Shown here piece by piece: positions 12,519-24,669 of a stretch of 64,000 nt of DNA. The position numbers were made by a program, and so were the translations under genes. A model generated the notes under the pieces. That model saw only the letters and a list, made by a program, of their open reading frames with translations, searched no databases and was not told the DNA's origin. Source of the DNA: Limnoperna fortunei. Its lineage: Eukaryota; Mollusca; Bivalvia; Mytilida; Modiolidae. Location of the stretch: assembly GCA_944474755.1 (NCBI GenBank), contig OX104119.1, forward strand, positions 86,742,896 to 86,806,895, read 5' to 3'. Every line of letters starts with the position of its first letter. Positions within the stretch are counted from its first letter, which is position 1.

Positions 12519-13166
12519 TAGCTACAATAATGTAGCTCCTTTTTTTAATTTTTTTTTATTACGGACGGAGCTACAAAGAGGTCCCATTACTCGTAATGGA
12601 GCAAAAACACTTTTGGGATTTACACATATTTTCCGCTATTTAACCTTTGTCTTTATTAAATAAATATGTTTTCTTTCCTCCGCCGTTCATCTGATATGTC
12701 TACAATGTCTAATTAAATAATTTTAACACTTTTTCGTAATCGTGTCATTGTTGACATAATTAAAATTGTGGAGTGTAGAATTTCGGAATCGTATCGGTAA
12801 AATTTGTAATAAGGGGACATAATTATAATGCAAATGAATGCAGCTGAAATCATCCGGAATTTCATTTTTTACCAAATCGATTCCAATATTATCGAAATTA
12901 TGCACTTCCGGAATTCATATGTTGTCAACAATGCCATGATTACGAATAAAGTAATAAAACTAACGAATACGGTGTTGTGGAAATATCAGTTAAACTGCAA
13001 ATACATAAAAAGTATGTAGCAGACCAGGGAAACAGTTAAATTGCTTATAAAATGCATAAAACCCCCGGGTGTGAATCACTCCCGGGCTGCTCCATTACGA
13101 GTAATGGGACCTCTTTGTAGCTCCGTCCTTAAAAAAAAAATAAAGGAGCTACATTATTGTAGCTAG
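12519..13166. mobile_element. MITE with about 85-bp terminal inverted repeats
   Basis: The left end CTAGCTACAATAATGTAGCT then CCTTTTTT...GACGGAGCTACAAAGAGGTCC is repeated in inverse orientation at 13,085-13,166. Inner segments are also partly complementary (TCGTAATC...TTGTTGACATA at 12,735 versus TATGTTGTCAACAATG...GATTACGA at 12,918). Both sides carry the direct repeat TCATCTTCTAG (12,511-12,521 and 13,167-13,177), a likely target duplication overlapping the terminus. No coding capacity. A solo end occurs at 32,584-32,680. Confidence 0.85.
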
Positions 13167-13177
13167 TCATCTTCTAG

Positions 13178-13618
13178 CCAGTCGTAAACTGAATGAAGAT
13201 ACTTCTTGCTACATTATAGCATCTTCCGGTGCTAAACATTGTTATCGCAAGGGTCAAGATACATTTACAGATTCAAAATCTAACACTGCTAGAATGCAAC
13301 TGCCTTTGTTAGCTAGGGACCGAAGACTCTTCAAGATAACAAGTCAAGTTAAAGAACATAATTTGTACCTAAACTCACCAGAAGGAGAAGTTATTTACTT
13401 ATAGGACAATCAATTACGCTGAGTGAATATTGAAAATATTATCACGAGTGTCGTAGAAGACAATAGATAACTTTCCAAATACCTAAAAATAGATGACCCT
13501 TAACCTCTTATCTATACACGTGCATCACTGGAGGCAAAACATTATCAGTAACCACATGTTAGTGTATGTAGAGATAGTAAACAAAGATACCAGTTTTGTT
13601 AAATTTATTCTTTTTATC
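13178..13618. other. Upstream flank of the YqaJ pseudogene
   Basis: No motif recognised. Likely 5' noncoding part of the ISL2EU-like element. Its terminal repeats could not be identified. Confidence 0.4.
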
Positions 13619-15658
13619 ATGGATGGACCTTTTAAATTTACTGCTATTGCAACTTCTGAATATGTAAAAACATTAAGCAATGAAGATGCTGTGTTTTACG
13701 TTGAAAAATTAACAGTTGATGATGTTGTTTTACCAGACCCCTATGGAATAACAAAGAGTTCCTGGACAAACAATGTGAATAAGTGGCCTGATATAACATA
13801 TCCAGATATATATCAATATTTTGTTGAAACATCATGTTTTTATTCAAGATAAGATGTTAAAAATGTAAAATCATTAGATGGTTATCAATATTTTGTGCTT
13901 GGACATGTTCAAACAGTGTTATTCCATGATCCTGGAATGAAGAATTTCGTGTACCTTATGGCTGATGTTTTACCCAGTCAAAGACAATCTAACAAAAAGG
14001 ATTATTACAAAACATATATAATTGCACACAAAAATGGTGAAATATTGACAGCTCATTGTACTTGCATGGCAGGGTAAGATATTTTATTTGTTCTAATTTG
14101 TTAACTTAAAAAATTAATTTTTATTGTTTAATACTAATCAAAACAAGGAGACATTTAAAATTTCCCTTGGTTAAGTTTATATATGATTTTTAAGTAAAAT
14201 ATATTACTGTCATAAATTATACATATAAATGAATAAAACTTTTGCCAAATACTTGAAAATTTAGTTGAACATTGTTTTCCAATGATTCATTAATGTGTGT
14301 TTATTTTAGACTTAGTATATATATTTAGGTTTTTAAATCAACTATTAAAACTTTTGTATTTCAGGGCTGTAAAAGCATGTAGCCATGCAGCAGCTGTAGC
14401 CTACAATGTGGATGCATTGAGAAGACTTAAGTCTGAAGAATCAGCCTGTACAAGTCTTCTTTGCTCATGGAATGATATGTAAAAGAAAAAGGTAAATTTG
14501 TTTTTATATACAAATAAAACTATAGATCACCATCTTTTCTTTTAATTACAAAGAATGCAAAATATAATACATGTACCTAAACTTTTGGTTTTGAATAAAA
14601 CTGACACCACTCTTTATAATATATTGTGCCATTATGACACTTAAACATCTATTTATTAGAGTTTATCTTTAATTTCAGGCAACCCCTGCCATGTTAAAAG
14701 ATATTGACTTTCAACGTCCTAAGTATGGACAATCGGTGACAGTTCCAGCACTTCCAACAAATCTCAATTTGATGCCATGTAAAGACTTTTTGAGTGATGA
14801 CGACATGAATACACTTAGAAATATTGCTCCTAATGCTACCATTTTCTCCTGCATTGACATGAAAGAACAAGTACATTTACCACAAACCCCTTTTGGAGTT
14901 TAAACATTGAAAATGTCAATATTATTAAAACTTTAAAAGGTAGTCTTAATTCAGCATCTATAAAAAGGCTTGCAGAATTGACTGTAAGGCAGGCTAAATG
15001 TAAGCTGTGGCAAAAACACAGAAAAGGCAGAATTACTGGAAGCAAAATGCATAGTGTTTTCACACTAAAGGACTCGACTAGTCGGGACAATATTGCAAAA
15101 TCAATTTTAGGTCTATCACCAGATATTAAGACACCGGCAATGTTGTATGGTATTAAAAATAAAGAAATTGCAAGGAAAACATGTATTAAATATCAAAATG
15201 AGTTTCATGAAAATTTCAAGTGTGAGCTAACTGGACTAATACTCAATGAATGTTATCCTCAATTAGGTTCATCTCCTGATGGTATTGTTAATTGTTCATG
15301 TTGTGGAAAAGGTTGTCTTGAAATCAAGTGCCTTGCAAAATATGAAAATGGATTACCAGGACCTTTTTTGCCAGATGATCCGGAATCATGTGATGAAGTT
15401 CATTTCACCATTGAAGATGCATCATACCCTGTTGACAAAAATTTCCAGCTAAAGAAGACCCATCAATATTATACACAGGTGCAAGGACATATGCTTGTTA
15501 CTGAGGTTGACTATTGTGACCTTTACTTGTGGAGTAAATCTAGAAGTATTACCATAAGAGTTTGTCGAGATGATATTTTTATTGGAAAACTGTGCGAAAA
15601 ACTAACAAAAGAATATTTAACACATGCAATACCGAAATTAATAACAATAAATAACTAA
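13619..15658 (+). pseudogene. SWIM zinc finger / YqaJ-type nuclease of an ISL2EU-like DNA transposon (broken)
   Basis: Spliced gene starting at ATG 13,619. Exon 1 to about 14,074 ends CTCMAG at a GGTAAG donor; exon 2 follows TTTCAG at 14,364; exon 3 follows TTTCAG at 14,679. Joined exons 1-2 give a SWIM finger (CTC...KACSHAAA). The C-terminal ORF (14,978-15,658, 226 residues) has YqaJ exonuclease hallmarks: RKGRITGSK, SPDG with D101, LEIKC with E115 and K117, and YYTQVQGHM. YqaJ nucleases resect DNA ends, and ISL2EU transposons are known to carry such a protein beside a DDE transposase. Damage: in-frame stops at 13,850 and 14,480, and a frame change near 14,898. The gene converges with the transposase 20 bp away, which supports one element. 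Confidence 0.85.
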
Positions 15659-15677
15659 GGAGGTACCACAGATGGCA

Positions 15678-16670
15678 TCAATTTGTTAGACATGCTACTA
15701 TTGCTACAATGTCATCCAAAAGGTGGACTTGAGTCAAAGGTACATTTAACTGAAGAAATAGAAAATTTCTCATCTTTCCAATGACCCGTTCCACATGTAT
15801 TCTTACATTCGACAAACTTTTTGACATATGCACTTCTGATGCTGACAATTGTTTTTTCACTCTTGTAAAAGATGGCATTCGAAGGTTAACTCCAAGAGAT
15901 CCTAACTCTTCAGACACTAAAAATCCTCGGTCAGCCAGAACTTCATCTCCATGTGACAGTTTGTCTAGAAATCCTGATTTTAAGGTTATTTCTTTGTTAG
16001 AAACACGTCCACCCCATCCTTTAGAAATAAAGTTAATTGCACCAGAAGGTGTAATAGATACAAGATACTTAACGGTATTGTTATGTTTATAGTTGCTCCA
16101 TGTCTGAGCTCTAGCAGCTAAATTATGTGTTCTTTCTGTAAATACCTCAAAACAGTCAATTGTTGAAACTACTTTTCTGTAATGTGGCTTAAAAGATTCT
16201 GGTATATTTGATTGAGTTACATCATTATCAGGCCGTATTATTAAACATTTAAGACATTTAGCCAGTTCAGGTATCCAGTGATTTAAAATTCTTGAGACTG
16301 TTGTTTCAGATACATTGAATCTAAATGTTAAATCCTTGTTTAGTAAACCAAGTCTAATTTTCATTAATACAATAAGAAGATGGTCTTGCATTGATAAGAT
16401 CTTGATTAGTGGATTTGCAGAAACCGATACTTTCTTAAGAATCCATAAAAATAAAAGTGGTGTCAAACTTGTGTAGAAGTTTACTTCCTTGTCACTCAAG
16501 TTGTTGTAAGTAAATTTGGATCGCAAATTTTCTGTTTCTAATCGTTGTACTTTTGATTTCAGGAGAATATTTGATTTCACCTGAGTTGTCAATTTCCCTT
16601 GTAATATTTTAACAGCTTTGGTGTTCTCATCTTCTTTTTTCATTGGAAAGTTATCTATAGATGAAAGCAC
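15678..16670 (-). CDS. DDE transposase (DDE_Tnp_4 type), ISL2EU-like
   Basis: Uninterrupted 330-residue ORF. Residues 20-50 look coiled-coil; 110-131 form a helix-turn-helix (NKDLTFRFNVSETTVSRILN); the catalytic core follows with D172 in STIDCFEVF, D247 in ADRGF and E294 in HVERVIGKMR. The twS.YKhnnTvKyLv block and the GWGGRVSNKEIT motif (220-229) are typical of the DDE_Tnp_4/HTH_Tnp_4 family shared by ISL2EU and Harbinger-related transposases. All three acidic residues are intact, so the enzyme core could be functional. No N-terminal THAP finger is visible in or directly upstream of the ORF, so an upstream exon may be missing. It ends 20 bp from the stop of the convergent YqaJ gene. The start is the first in-frame ATG and is uncertain. 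Confidence 0.88.
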   Translation of the reverse strand: MLSSIDNFPMKKEDENTKAVKILQGKLTTQVKSNILLKSKVQRLETENLRSKFTYNNLSDKEVNFYTSLTPLLFLWILKKVSVSANPLIKILSMQDHLLIVLMKIRLGLLNKDLTFRFNVSETTVSRILNHWIPELAKCLKCLIIRPDNDVTQSNIPESFKPHYRKVVSTIDCFEVFTERTHNLAARAQTWSNYKHNNTVKYLVSITPSGAINFISKGWGGRVSNKEITLKSGFLDKLSHGDEVLADRGFLVSEELGSLGVNLRMPSFTRVKKQLSASEVHMSKSLSNVRIHVERVIGKMRNFLFLQLNVPLTQVHLLDDIVAIVACLTN

Positions 16671-17028
16671 GATTTTAATCTGAATGCGTTTCGGCTCGAG
16701 TTATATTTTCAGTATTCACGATGCGTTGCATTGACTACTATTTAATATGTCGCCGAAAACTTAAAGGAACTGTGTCTTGTATGTTCTTGCGCGTCAATGT
16801 TTAATAGCTACATTCATTGTGACGTCACTTCCTGAGAGTGAAAGAACTCAATTTTATTTCACATTTGATTTACCAGAATTTATTTCACTTAGAAATATCG
16901 GTATTTATCGCTCTCTCGGTAATAACGTACTTGTAAGAAGGCCTTTGCCAAGACCTACACCTGGATCTTAGTCTTTGCAGTCAGAGTACCCCAAACATTT
17001 ATAAAATATATAAAATCTAAATGTGTAG
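16671..17028. other. No gene seen between transposase and SINE
   Basis: Probable 5' flank of the transposase gene plus host DNA. A 64-codon plus-strand ORF is present but has no support. Confidence 0.45.
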
Positions 17029-17038
17029 CTGTTGTAGA

Positions 17039-17298
17039 TTGTGTTTTTTAAATGGTGTTTAACGCCACTTTCATTAATTGTCATATATATATAATGGAGT
17101 CCAGTATTTATCGAGGAGAAAGCCAGAGTATCATAAAAAACCGACCTTCGGTACGAAAACTGGCAATCATTGAAAATGAAGATTGGAGTAGTGCACACTT
17201 AGCCCGCAGTGAGACTCGAACCCGCAATCTCAGTGTTGACACACCACGTGCAAAATAGTTGACGAACTACCTTACTCATTTGGCTACCGAGGCCCCGT
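17039..17298 (-). mobile_element. Full-length molluscan tRNA-derived SINE (diverged)
   Basis: On the minus strand the head reads GGCCTCGGTAGCCAAATGAG (A-box region), then GGGTTCGAGTCTCACTGCGG (B box). The body has CCGAAGGTCGG...TTTTATGATACTCTGGC, and the tail has GAAAGTGGCGTTAAACACC. It is the same family as 62,421-62,680 but clearly older. Flanked by CTGTTGTAGA at 17,029-17,038 and 17,299-17,308, an apparent target duplication. Resembles the RUDI/V-SINE kind described from molluscs; family assignment is from memory. Confidence 0.85.
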
Positions 17299-17308
17299 CT
17301 GTTGTAGA

Positions 17309-18726
17309 GATTTAATCATCAACACTCCACAACTCCAAATCCGGTTAAAGTTACCTTGCAAACGAAAAACCTTAGACTTAAATCATTTAAAAAAGTCAGG
17401 GCATTAAATTAAGACATTAAAAAAATCAATGATATCGGATTACTGGGCTGTTGATGCCCTCGGAACAAACAGTCTCCCAGCAGAGATGTCGACCCAGTAG
17501 TTGAAAATAAAAATGTTAACAAAGATACAAAGGGTATAGTCATCAGCTTAAAAAGTAACGAATTACACTAAACAAAGCAGCAATAAATATATTATGGCAT
17601 AAATCATGCGCGATAAATATCTGCTATCACGGATGAAGAAACATTGAACACATTAGACAGCATAACTGTCTTGAATAAACCACTTATCTGACGCCTTTAC
17701 AAATCGATTAAATTGGAATACAAAAACATTGCATCAATGACGATAATAAAAAAAAATACCGAACACCAAGGATATTGTCAAACAAAAAGAAAATCCACAA
17801 ATCAAAGTCCAAGAAACCGCAATCAAATAAACAGTACAACTACAGCAATGGTCCTAACTAGGTACAGGCATTTCAAAAGAAATTATTGATTAACCCAGGT
17901 TTTATTTCATGCCAAACCTCCCATTTCCATGCCTGGAGTGTGTGAGTTGGTGTGTTGAGTAGAATACTAAATTAAGCAAACCTTCAGCTTGGACTAGCCC
18001 CGTGTCGCTTATTTCATGATTGTTAGCAAATGTTTGATTGGGCTTTCCTGTGAGAACGTAGTTTCTGCATATTACCTTTTATTATCTGTAAACTAAAAAA
18101 GTTTAATAAAATTTTAGTTATATTTTATCTTCCTTCTTTTCAAACTATATAATATGTAAAGTAGAATTTGTATACAATATTATCTATAACTTTGGTTTTT
18201 CCTTTTTCCTTATTCACTTCCCCATTCGACATTCATTCTTTATTTGACGTTCGTTTCCTCTTCGCTTCCGTTTATGTTCTTTTTCATTCCCCAAAAGTGG
18301 CTCACTATTGAGCATTTGTCTTTAAGTTGGGGAGAGCAACCTTGCCATTTTCTTCTGTAAAAATATCATTTCATAATAGTTTTCTTATTTACAATTAATT
18401 TTTCTAATTCATCATTTTGATTCTAATATATTGAAAAATTTACCTTCAGACCTTTATCATATTAATTTCCTTATTCAATCATACAAAATTTTATGCGCAA
18501 GTTCTCTTTTATGACCTCTTCATTTTAAAATATTCTGAATTGTTTTTTTTTACCTTCCCTATGTTAATTTATATTGAAAATATGTTTATTTTTTATGTCA
18601 AATTACCAATACCGTTTAAGGTCACATATCAAACAAATTTAATGTAGGTAGTGTTATTTTTAATTCCATTAAGTTGAAAGCCTATTACTCGTAGAACGAT
18701 AAAACTTATATTTACTGAATTGTTCA
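17309..18726. other. No gene seen; decayed 74-bp repeat near 18.19-18.27 kb
   Basis: AT-rich sequence lacking supported ORFs. TTTCCTTTTTCCTTATTCAC and CATTCGACATTCATTCTTTA near 18,195-18,245 resemble the tandem repeat of 11.4-12.0 kb. Confidence 0.5.
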
Positions 18727-18882
18727 TGTTACTGATGGCAATATCACATAATCTGGATTGATCAAGGGCCGTGATATGGACCAAGAAACTGATATGACCC
18801 GAGCCGAAGGCGTCATATCAGTTTCTTGTCCATTTCATGACCCAAGGGCTGTCAAAATGTTGTGATATTTCCATTAGTAACA
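18727..18882. mobile_element. Hairpin MITE
   Basis: The ends TGTTACTGATGGCAATATCACA and TGTGATATTTCCATTAGTAACA are complementary. Towards the centre GACCAAGAAACTGATATGAC faces its complement around a CCGAGCCGAAGGC loop. No coding capacity. Belongs to the hairpin type also found at 20.6, 37.9, 41.9 and 42.7 kb. Confidence 0.85.
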
Positions 18883-19146
18883 TTAACTTTTCTGTTTATT
18901 GCATTGAAGAATCGTTAATACATTGATAAATTTGTCCATGTAATTTTTTTCTTTTTTCAGTTTTTTTCATACAGTATTTTTCTGTGTAGTGTGTTGATTT
19001 TTTACTAGCCATTCTATTGAAAAAAGAAAAGGAAATAACTAAAATTTATACCATAACTAGCGGTCCGAATTTCAGTCCATATCAGAAAATTGATTGATTG
19101 GGGAGTTTTTACGTCCTACACCGAAAACTTAATTCCCTTGGTCGAA

Positions 19147-19675
19147 CTGATATCAGAAAATCAGAACGACAGCTTTTATATCTTGTATTTCTTTATGTCA
19201 ACGCGTTTACATAACAAGATTTAGATGTTGCAATGTAAAATTTGCCATAGGTCGATGGAACAATATTCCCGAAGAGGAGAAATTTTGTAATCTATGTAAT
19301 GACAGATGCATAGGTGATCATTTACACTATTTGTTTGTTTGCTCAAATCCAAATATAGCTGAATTAAGAAATAGATACTTACATAATTACTATTATTTTT
19401 ACCCTAGTATTGATAAAATCTGTCGATTATTGTCATTAATATGTTATGTCAAAGTCCTAAATAACTTAGCTCTTTACATAAAAAAAACGAAGTATTCTGT
19501 AAATCTTCATATGTACATACGTCAGGTGTACCTTATGTAAATATGTAAAAAGTGCTTAATATTGTATACACTCACTCTGTCTTGTATTTATTTATTTAAA
19601 AATGGATAGTATCTGCCTCTTGTTACAGTGTACACTGTATTTAGTGAATAAAGAATTTAATTGTTGTTAACCAAT
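19147..19675 (+). pseudogene. 3' end of a non-LTR retrotransposon (reverse transcriptase C-terminus)
   Basis: The frame through 19,200-19,540 reads ITRFRCCNVK...GRWNNIPEEEKFCNLCN then GDHLHYLFVCS. This is the Cys/His-rich C-terminal segment common at the end of CR1/Jockey/RTE-type ORF2 proteins (C-x2-C, then H-x3-F-x-C with H-Y-L-F). A 5'-truncated copy is typical of incomplete reverse transcription. Downstream an AATAAA motif in AGTGAATAAAGAATTTAATT closes the 3' UTR at about 19,665. The LINE clade cannot be settled from this fragment. Confidence 0.7.
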
Positions 19676-19924
19676 TAAATGTACTGATTTGTTACTGATA
19701 TACAATAATTATATGTATTTTATGCTATACTACATACGTGTTATAATGTGTTACGATCGCTCCAACCCTTAATTTTGCGAAAGCAAATATATTTTTTGTT
19801 ATTAAAAGAAGCTTCCCTACATGTTATTTTAATCAATTGATGGTGAATATCTATACTTCTGTATTGAAATTTAATCTAAATTATGAAGACATTTTTACCT
19901 GCATTTTATGTATTTTTTATGTAC

Positions 19925-19973
19925 TGTAAAGCGCATAGAGTAATTTCATTATATAATGCGCTATACAAATGTT

Positions 19974-20012
<39 letters not shown>
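19925..20012 (+). repeat. LINE/SINE-type tail with ATA trinucleotide microsatellite
   Basis: GTACTGTAAAGCGCATAGAG...AATGCGCTATACAAATG resembles the stem-forming 3' tail (AAAGCGC...GCGCTAT) of many animal LINE/SINE families. It is followed by about 13 AAT units. Confidence 0.65.
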
Positions 20013-20017
<5 letters not shown>

Positions 20018-20572
20018 TATATTTATATATTTATTTATTAGCAATTATTACACCCATATTAGTCCTCACCATTTAAAAAATCTAGAAGTTACAAAATTTC
20101 TGAACAAAAATACAATACCCATGCTAATGATTTAAGAATCTGATTAAAGACTAGGATATTATCTCCACCAATTTCAAGAGTGCTTTAAACAGTAACAGGT
20201 TATGGGAAAAACTTTTTTTAAGATTACCTATTAAATCTACTTAAAATATAATTTCTTTGAAACATTTACTCCACATTAACATGTAAGAAATACATGACAT
20301 TCATCTTTTATTTCTTTAAAAGTTCGGCAGGTCCTTTGATCCCTTTGTTCATTTAATATCTGACAAAAGGGATTGTCATTTTAAATTCTAATGCAATTCT
20401 TGATGTAACATCAATTCTGATTGGACAACGTTAATAATTTTATGGCATCAATTCGACATTTGATGCCATCAAAAGTTAACCCAAGCGCAGACGTTATTTC
20501 CGGTAAATAAAAAATTCCCATTTTAATCAGTTAGTTTTTTTTCTTTTTTTTATTGCCGTAGCATTAGAATGG
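20013..20572. other. No gene seen
   Basis: AT-rich DNA without supported ORFs or clear repeats. Confidence 0.45.
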
Positions 20573-20732
20573 AGATAACCGTAATGCATTTGAAGATTCG
20601 CCTGCATCAGTTGGTGATTTGATTGTCGGAAATCCGTTTACTGGCTCTGCTTACTCGTCGCCAGAAAACTCAATTTCCGACCATCAAATCACCAATTGAT
20701 GCCGGAAATCTTCAAATACATAACGGTTATCT
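20573..20732. mobile_element. Hairpin MITE
   Basis: AGATAACCGTAATGCATTTG, then AAGATT...CATCAGTTGGTGATTTGAT, faces ATCAAATCACCAATTGATG...AATCTTCAAATACATAACGGTTATCT. Arms are about 70 bp with few mismatches. Noncoding. Confidence 0.8.
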
Positions 20733-20788
20733 TTTAAATTATATTCTAGTTGAATAATATATTTCCACAAAAATACCAAGTTTCTCCT

Positions 20789-23700
20789 TCCCACCCCTAA
20801 CGTTGCATGGAAAATAGCATGTTTCGTCAATAGACTATAGCTAATTAAAACGTTAATATAAACAATCAATTTTGTAATAATCTATGATTTTATGCAGAAT
20901 TTATGCGTTTAAAGTAAAATTTGCCTAATTTAAATGCCAAAAGAGAAATGCATAGAATACAATGGACCAATTACAATGTTGTTTTCCATATGGTGGTACC
21001 CCTTTTCGATTATTATTCCGTTGAAAGACAAAGTTAGTTTAATGTTCAACTATGAGAGATTATTTATTTTAAAAGATAAGGGGTTTATTTGGTGTTATTA
21101 AAAGTGTAGGTTCGCATTGTTTTTCTGACTGAAAATCAGGGTCAAAAAGGGGGAATCTCAATTTTTTCCAAATTTCCTCGAGGTGCCCATACATATTCGA
21201 AATTTGATTTCTTCCTCCAAAATGTGTGTAAAACTCCTTTTTGTGTATTTTCATACCAAAGATTGCGTTTGTTTCCAAAATATATTTACTTTAACAATCA
21301 TTATTGACCAATCGCGTTTAACCAGAGAGTTTTATCATGGTTTACTTTGTGCTCATCAAATGGCCACGCCCATACCGTTATGCAATTGTACATTCATTTG
21401 ATACCTATAGAGATATTAAATGGACGCAGAATTAAGAAAATTGCATACGTTTAGTACTGTTGATTAAATGACAAAACTTGTATGTAGTTGGGCATATACA
21501 TCGATGTTCCTTTATGCTTTAGGTGCCATTTTTTAAAGTCCACCCCTGCAAAAAAGCGCGTTTTTGCAAGTAGATTTTTCCTCAGTTTGTGCTGCACTTC
21601 AAAATTGATGTCTTTTATCTTTCCTGTTGGTGTTTTTCACATAGCATGTGTAGATGCCTATGTTCGACGACTGTTCTATCTTAAAATTTCATTCCGGGTC
21701 CACAATTGAACGAACGAAATGCGGTCGAAATGATCTTCCGAAAATTAACGGTTTTTGAAACAGACTATAACTTGCTCAAAACTGACCTTAATTTAATAGT
21801 ACAACATTATAGTTGAATGCTGGACCTCACTTCGGTGATTTGCAAACAGCGTTTCGAAATTGTTTAACATTTGTGGAATTATCGCCCATTATTATAATAC
21901 AACCAGAAAGTCAGATTAGGGCCGAAAAAAGTAAAGATCATAGTTCTTTTATAATTGTCAAAAGTTCAACAGGAATCACTGAATTAGACTAAATTTGCTG
22001 TTTTATGCGTCCTGTAACATAAAAACTCCGAATGTAGTGTACACAATGACCACGAGCCTTTCAGACATTGTTTTAGCATTCCCACCCCTAACGTTGCATT
22101 GAAAATAGCATGTTTCGAGAAATAGACTATAGCTACTTAAAAGGTGAATTTAAATAATGAATTTTGTTATAATCTATGATTTTATGCAGAATTTGTGCGC
22201 TTACAGTAAAATTTGCCGAATTCAAATGCCAACAGATAAATGTACAGAATACAATGGACCAATGACAATGTTACTTTCCATATGGGGCTACCCCTTTTCG
22301 ATTATTATTTCGTTGAAAGACAAAGTTAATTTAATGTTAAATTATGAGAGATTATTTATGTTAAAGAAAAAGGGGTTTATTTTGTGTTGTTTAAAATATA
22401 GGTTCGCATTGTTTTTCTGGCTGAAAAATCAGGGTCAAAAATGGGGAATCTCTTTTTTTTCTTCAAATTTCCTCGAGGTGCCCCTACATATTCGAAGTTT
22501 GATTTCTTACTCCAAAATGTGCGTAAAACTCCTTTTGTGTGTATTTTCATACCAAAGATTGCGTTTCTTTCCAAAATATATTTACTTTAACAATCATTAT
22601 TGACCAATCGCGTTTAACCAGACAGTTTTTTCTCGCTTTACTTTGTGCTCCTAAAATGGCACCGCCCATACCGTTATGCAATAGTACATTGATACCTATA
22701 GAGATATTAAATGGACGCAGAATTAAGCAAATTGCATACCTTTAGTACTGTTGATTAAATGATAAAACTTGTATGTAGTTGGGCATATACATCGATGTTC
22801 CTTTATGCTTTAGGTGCCGTTTTTTAAAGTCCACCCCTGGAAAAAAAGGCGCGTTTTTGCAAGTATTTTTTTTCCTCTCAGTTTGTGCTGCACTTCAAAA
22901 TTGATGTCTGTTATCTTTCCTGTTGGTGTTTTTCACATAGCATATGTAGATGCCTATGTTCGACGACTGTTCTATCTTAAATTTTCATTCCGGGTCCTCA
23001 ATTGAACGAACGAAATGCGGTCGAGATGATCTTCCGAAAATTAACGGTTTTTGAAACAGACTATAACTTGTTCAAAACTGACCTTAATTTAATAGTACAA
23101 CATAATAGTTGAATGCTGGACCTTACTTCGGTGATTTGCTAACAGCGTTTCGAAATCGTTTGACATTTGTGGAATTATCGCCCATTATTATAATACAAAC
23201 AGAAAGTCAGATAAGGGCCGAAAAAAGTAAAGATCATAGTCCTTTTATAATTGTCAAAAGTTCAACTGGAATCACTGAATTAGACTAAATTTGCTGTTTT
23301 ATGCGTCCTTGACATAAAAACTCCGAATGTAGTGTACACAATGACCACGAGCCTTTCAGACATTGTTTTATCATTCCCACCCTTAACGTTGCATTGAAAA
23401 TAGCATGTTTCATGAAATAGACTATAGCTTATTAAAAGGTGAATATAAACAATGAATTTTGTTATAATCTATGATTTTATGCAGAATTTATGCGCTTAAA
23501 GTAAAATTTGCCAAATTCAAATGCCAAAAGATAAATGTATAGAATACAAGGGACCAATGACAATGTTATTTTCCATATGGGGCTACCCCTTTTCGATTAT
23601 TATTTCGTTGAAAGACAAAGTTAATTTATTATTAAATTATGAGAGATTATTTATGTTAAAGAATAGGGGGTTTATTTGGTGTTATTAAAAATATAGGTTC

Positions 23701-23901
23701 GCATTGCTTTTCTGGCTGAAAAATGAGGGTATAAAAGGGGGAATCTCATTTTTTCAAATTTCATCGAGGTGCCCCTACGTATTCGAAATTTGATTTCTTC
23801 CTCCAAAATGTGTATAAAACTCATTTTTTGTGTATTTTCATGCCAAAGGTTGCATTTCTTTCCAAAATATATTTACTTTAACAATCATTTTTGACCAATT
23901 A
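20789..23901. repeat. 1.29-kb tandem repeat, 2.4 copies
   Basis: The landmark CACCCCTAACGTTGCAT recurs at 20,790 and 22,081, and in slightly changed form at 23,376, giving periods of 1,291 and 1,295 bp. The third copy stops after ACTTTAACAATCATTTTTGACCAATTAT at about 23,900. Copies differ at a few percent of positions. The short ORFs (up to 148 codons) differ between copies in length and frame, which argues against a protein-coding unit. Confidence 0.93.
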
Positions 23902-23926
23902 TTGTCAAACAAACAAACTTAATCTT

Positions 23927-24052
23927 GGTGTCTGGTCAATTGGTCCCATATGCAAATTGGTCCCAGCCAATTCGTCCCAAGTCTTTGCCAATTGGTCCCA
24001 CTTTTGGACAAGTGGTCCCAACACTTTTAAAATTGGTCCCAACACTTATAAA
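23927..24052 (+). mobile_element. Single terminus of a MULE-like element with AATTGGTCCCA subrepeats
   Basis: Starts GGTGTCTGGTCAATTGGTCC and then repeats AATTGGTCCCA-like words six times. This matches the terminal architecture of the element at 37,088-37,883 (GGTGTCTAGTC plus short GTACC subrepeats). No partner end was found nearby, so it is a truncated or rearranged copy. Confidence 0.55.
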
Positions 24053-24232
24053 AAGTATATTTTAGAACAATTTTTGGTTTTGAATAGCAATTAATAATAA
24101 GTTATTGAAATTTAAGAAGCTCACAATACAAAACAAATTATAATTTGTTCAAATTTTTATTTAATATACACATTTATATACAACAGTAATGACAAATATT
24201 ATTAAAAATAATTTGAGAATTGTGCATTCTTT

Positions 24233-24310
24233 TTAAAATATAAAAGTTGTATTTTCGTGGGTATCAATTTTCGTGGTTGGAGGAAAAAATACATTTCGTG
24301 GGATTCTTAA
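24233..24310. repeat. Molluscan TTTTCGTGG repeat
   Basis: ATTTTCGTGGGTATCAATTT then TCGTGGTTGGAGGAAAAAA and CATTTCGTGGGATTC form three short related words. I recognise this motif as frequent in bivalve intergenic DNA. Class unknown. Confidence 0.45.
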
Positions 24311-24669
24311 ATTCGAAAAAAATAAAAAATGAAAGATAAGGGGTAATTGCTTACAAATATTTCGGGTTTCATATACAGTGTTAGTCTGTACATTTTCAAA
24401 TATGTCATTTACAAGACATAATCGCTCCCGGGAGGTGACAATTGTAATGCTGATCACGGGATTTCATAGCAATATACGGTACTTATAATGGAAATGGGTG
24501 ACATTAAAACGAAATGGGACGGCTTAAGAAAGACTATGCAAAACGAAACCTGTTCTTTGTTGTGGCGTGGTGCAAAGGCCACACTAAATTGAAGGGGTTG
24601 CGTTTTATACCATGACCACGTAGCCACTCTTTTCAACAATACATTTGCCACTTTTGCGTCCCTGGAATG

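Noticed and set aside
13493..13618. Upstream start for the YqaJ gene
   Set aside because: The frame is open from 13,493 but the 42 extra codons have no resemblance to the family; the ATG at 13,619 fits better.
20684..23005. Genes in the 1.29-kb repeat (69-148 codons)
   Set aside because: Frames are not conserved between copies despite high nucleotide similarity.
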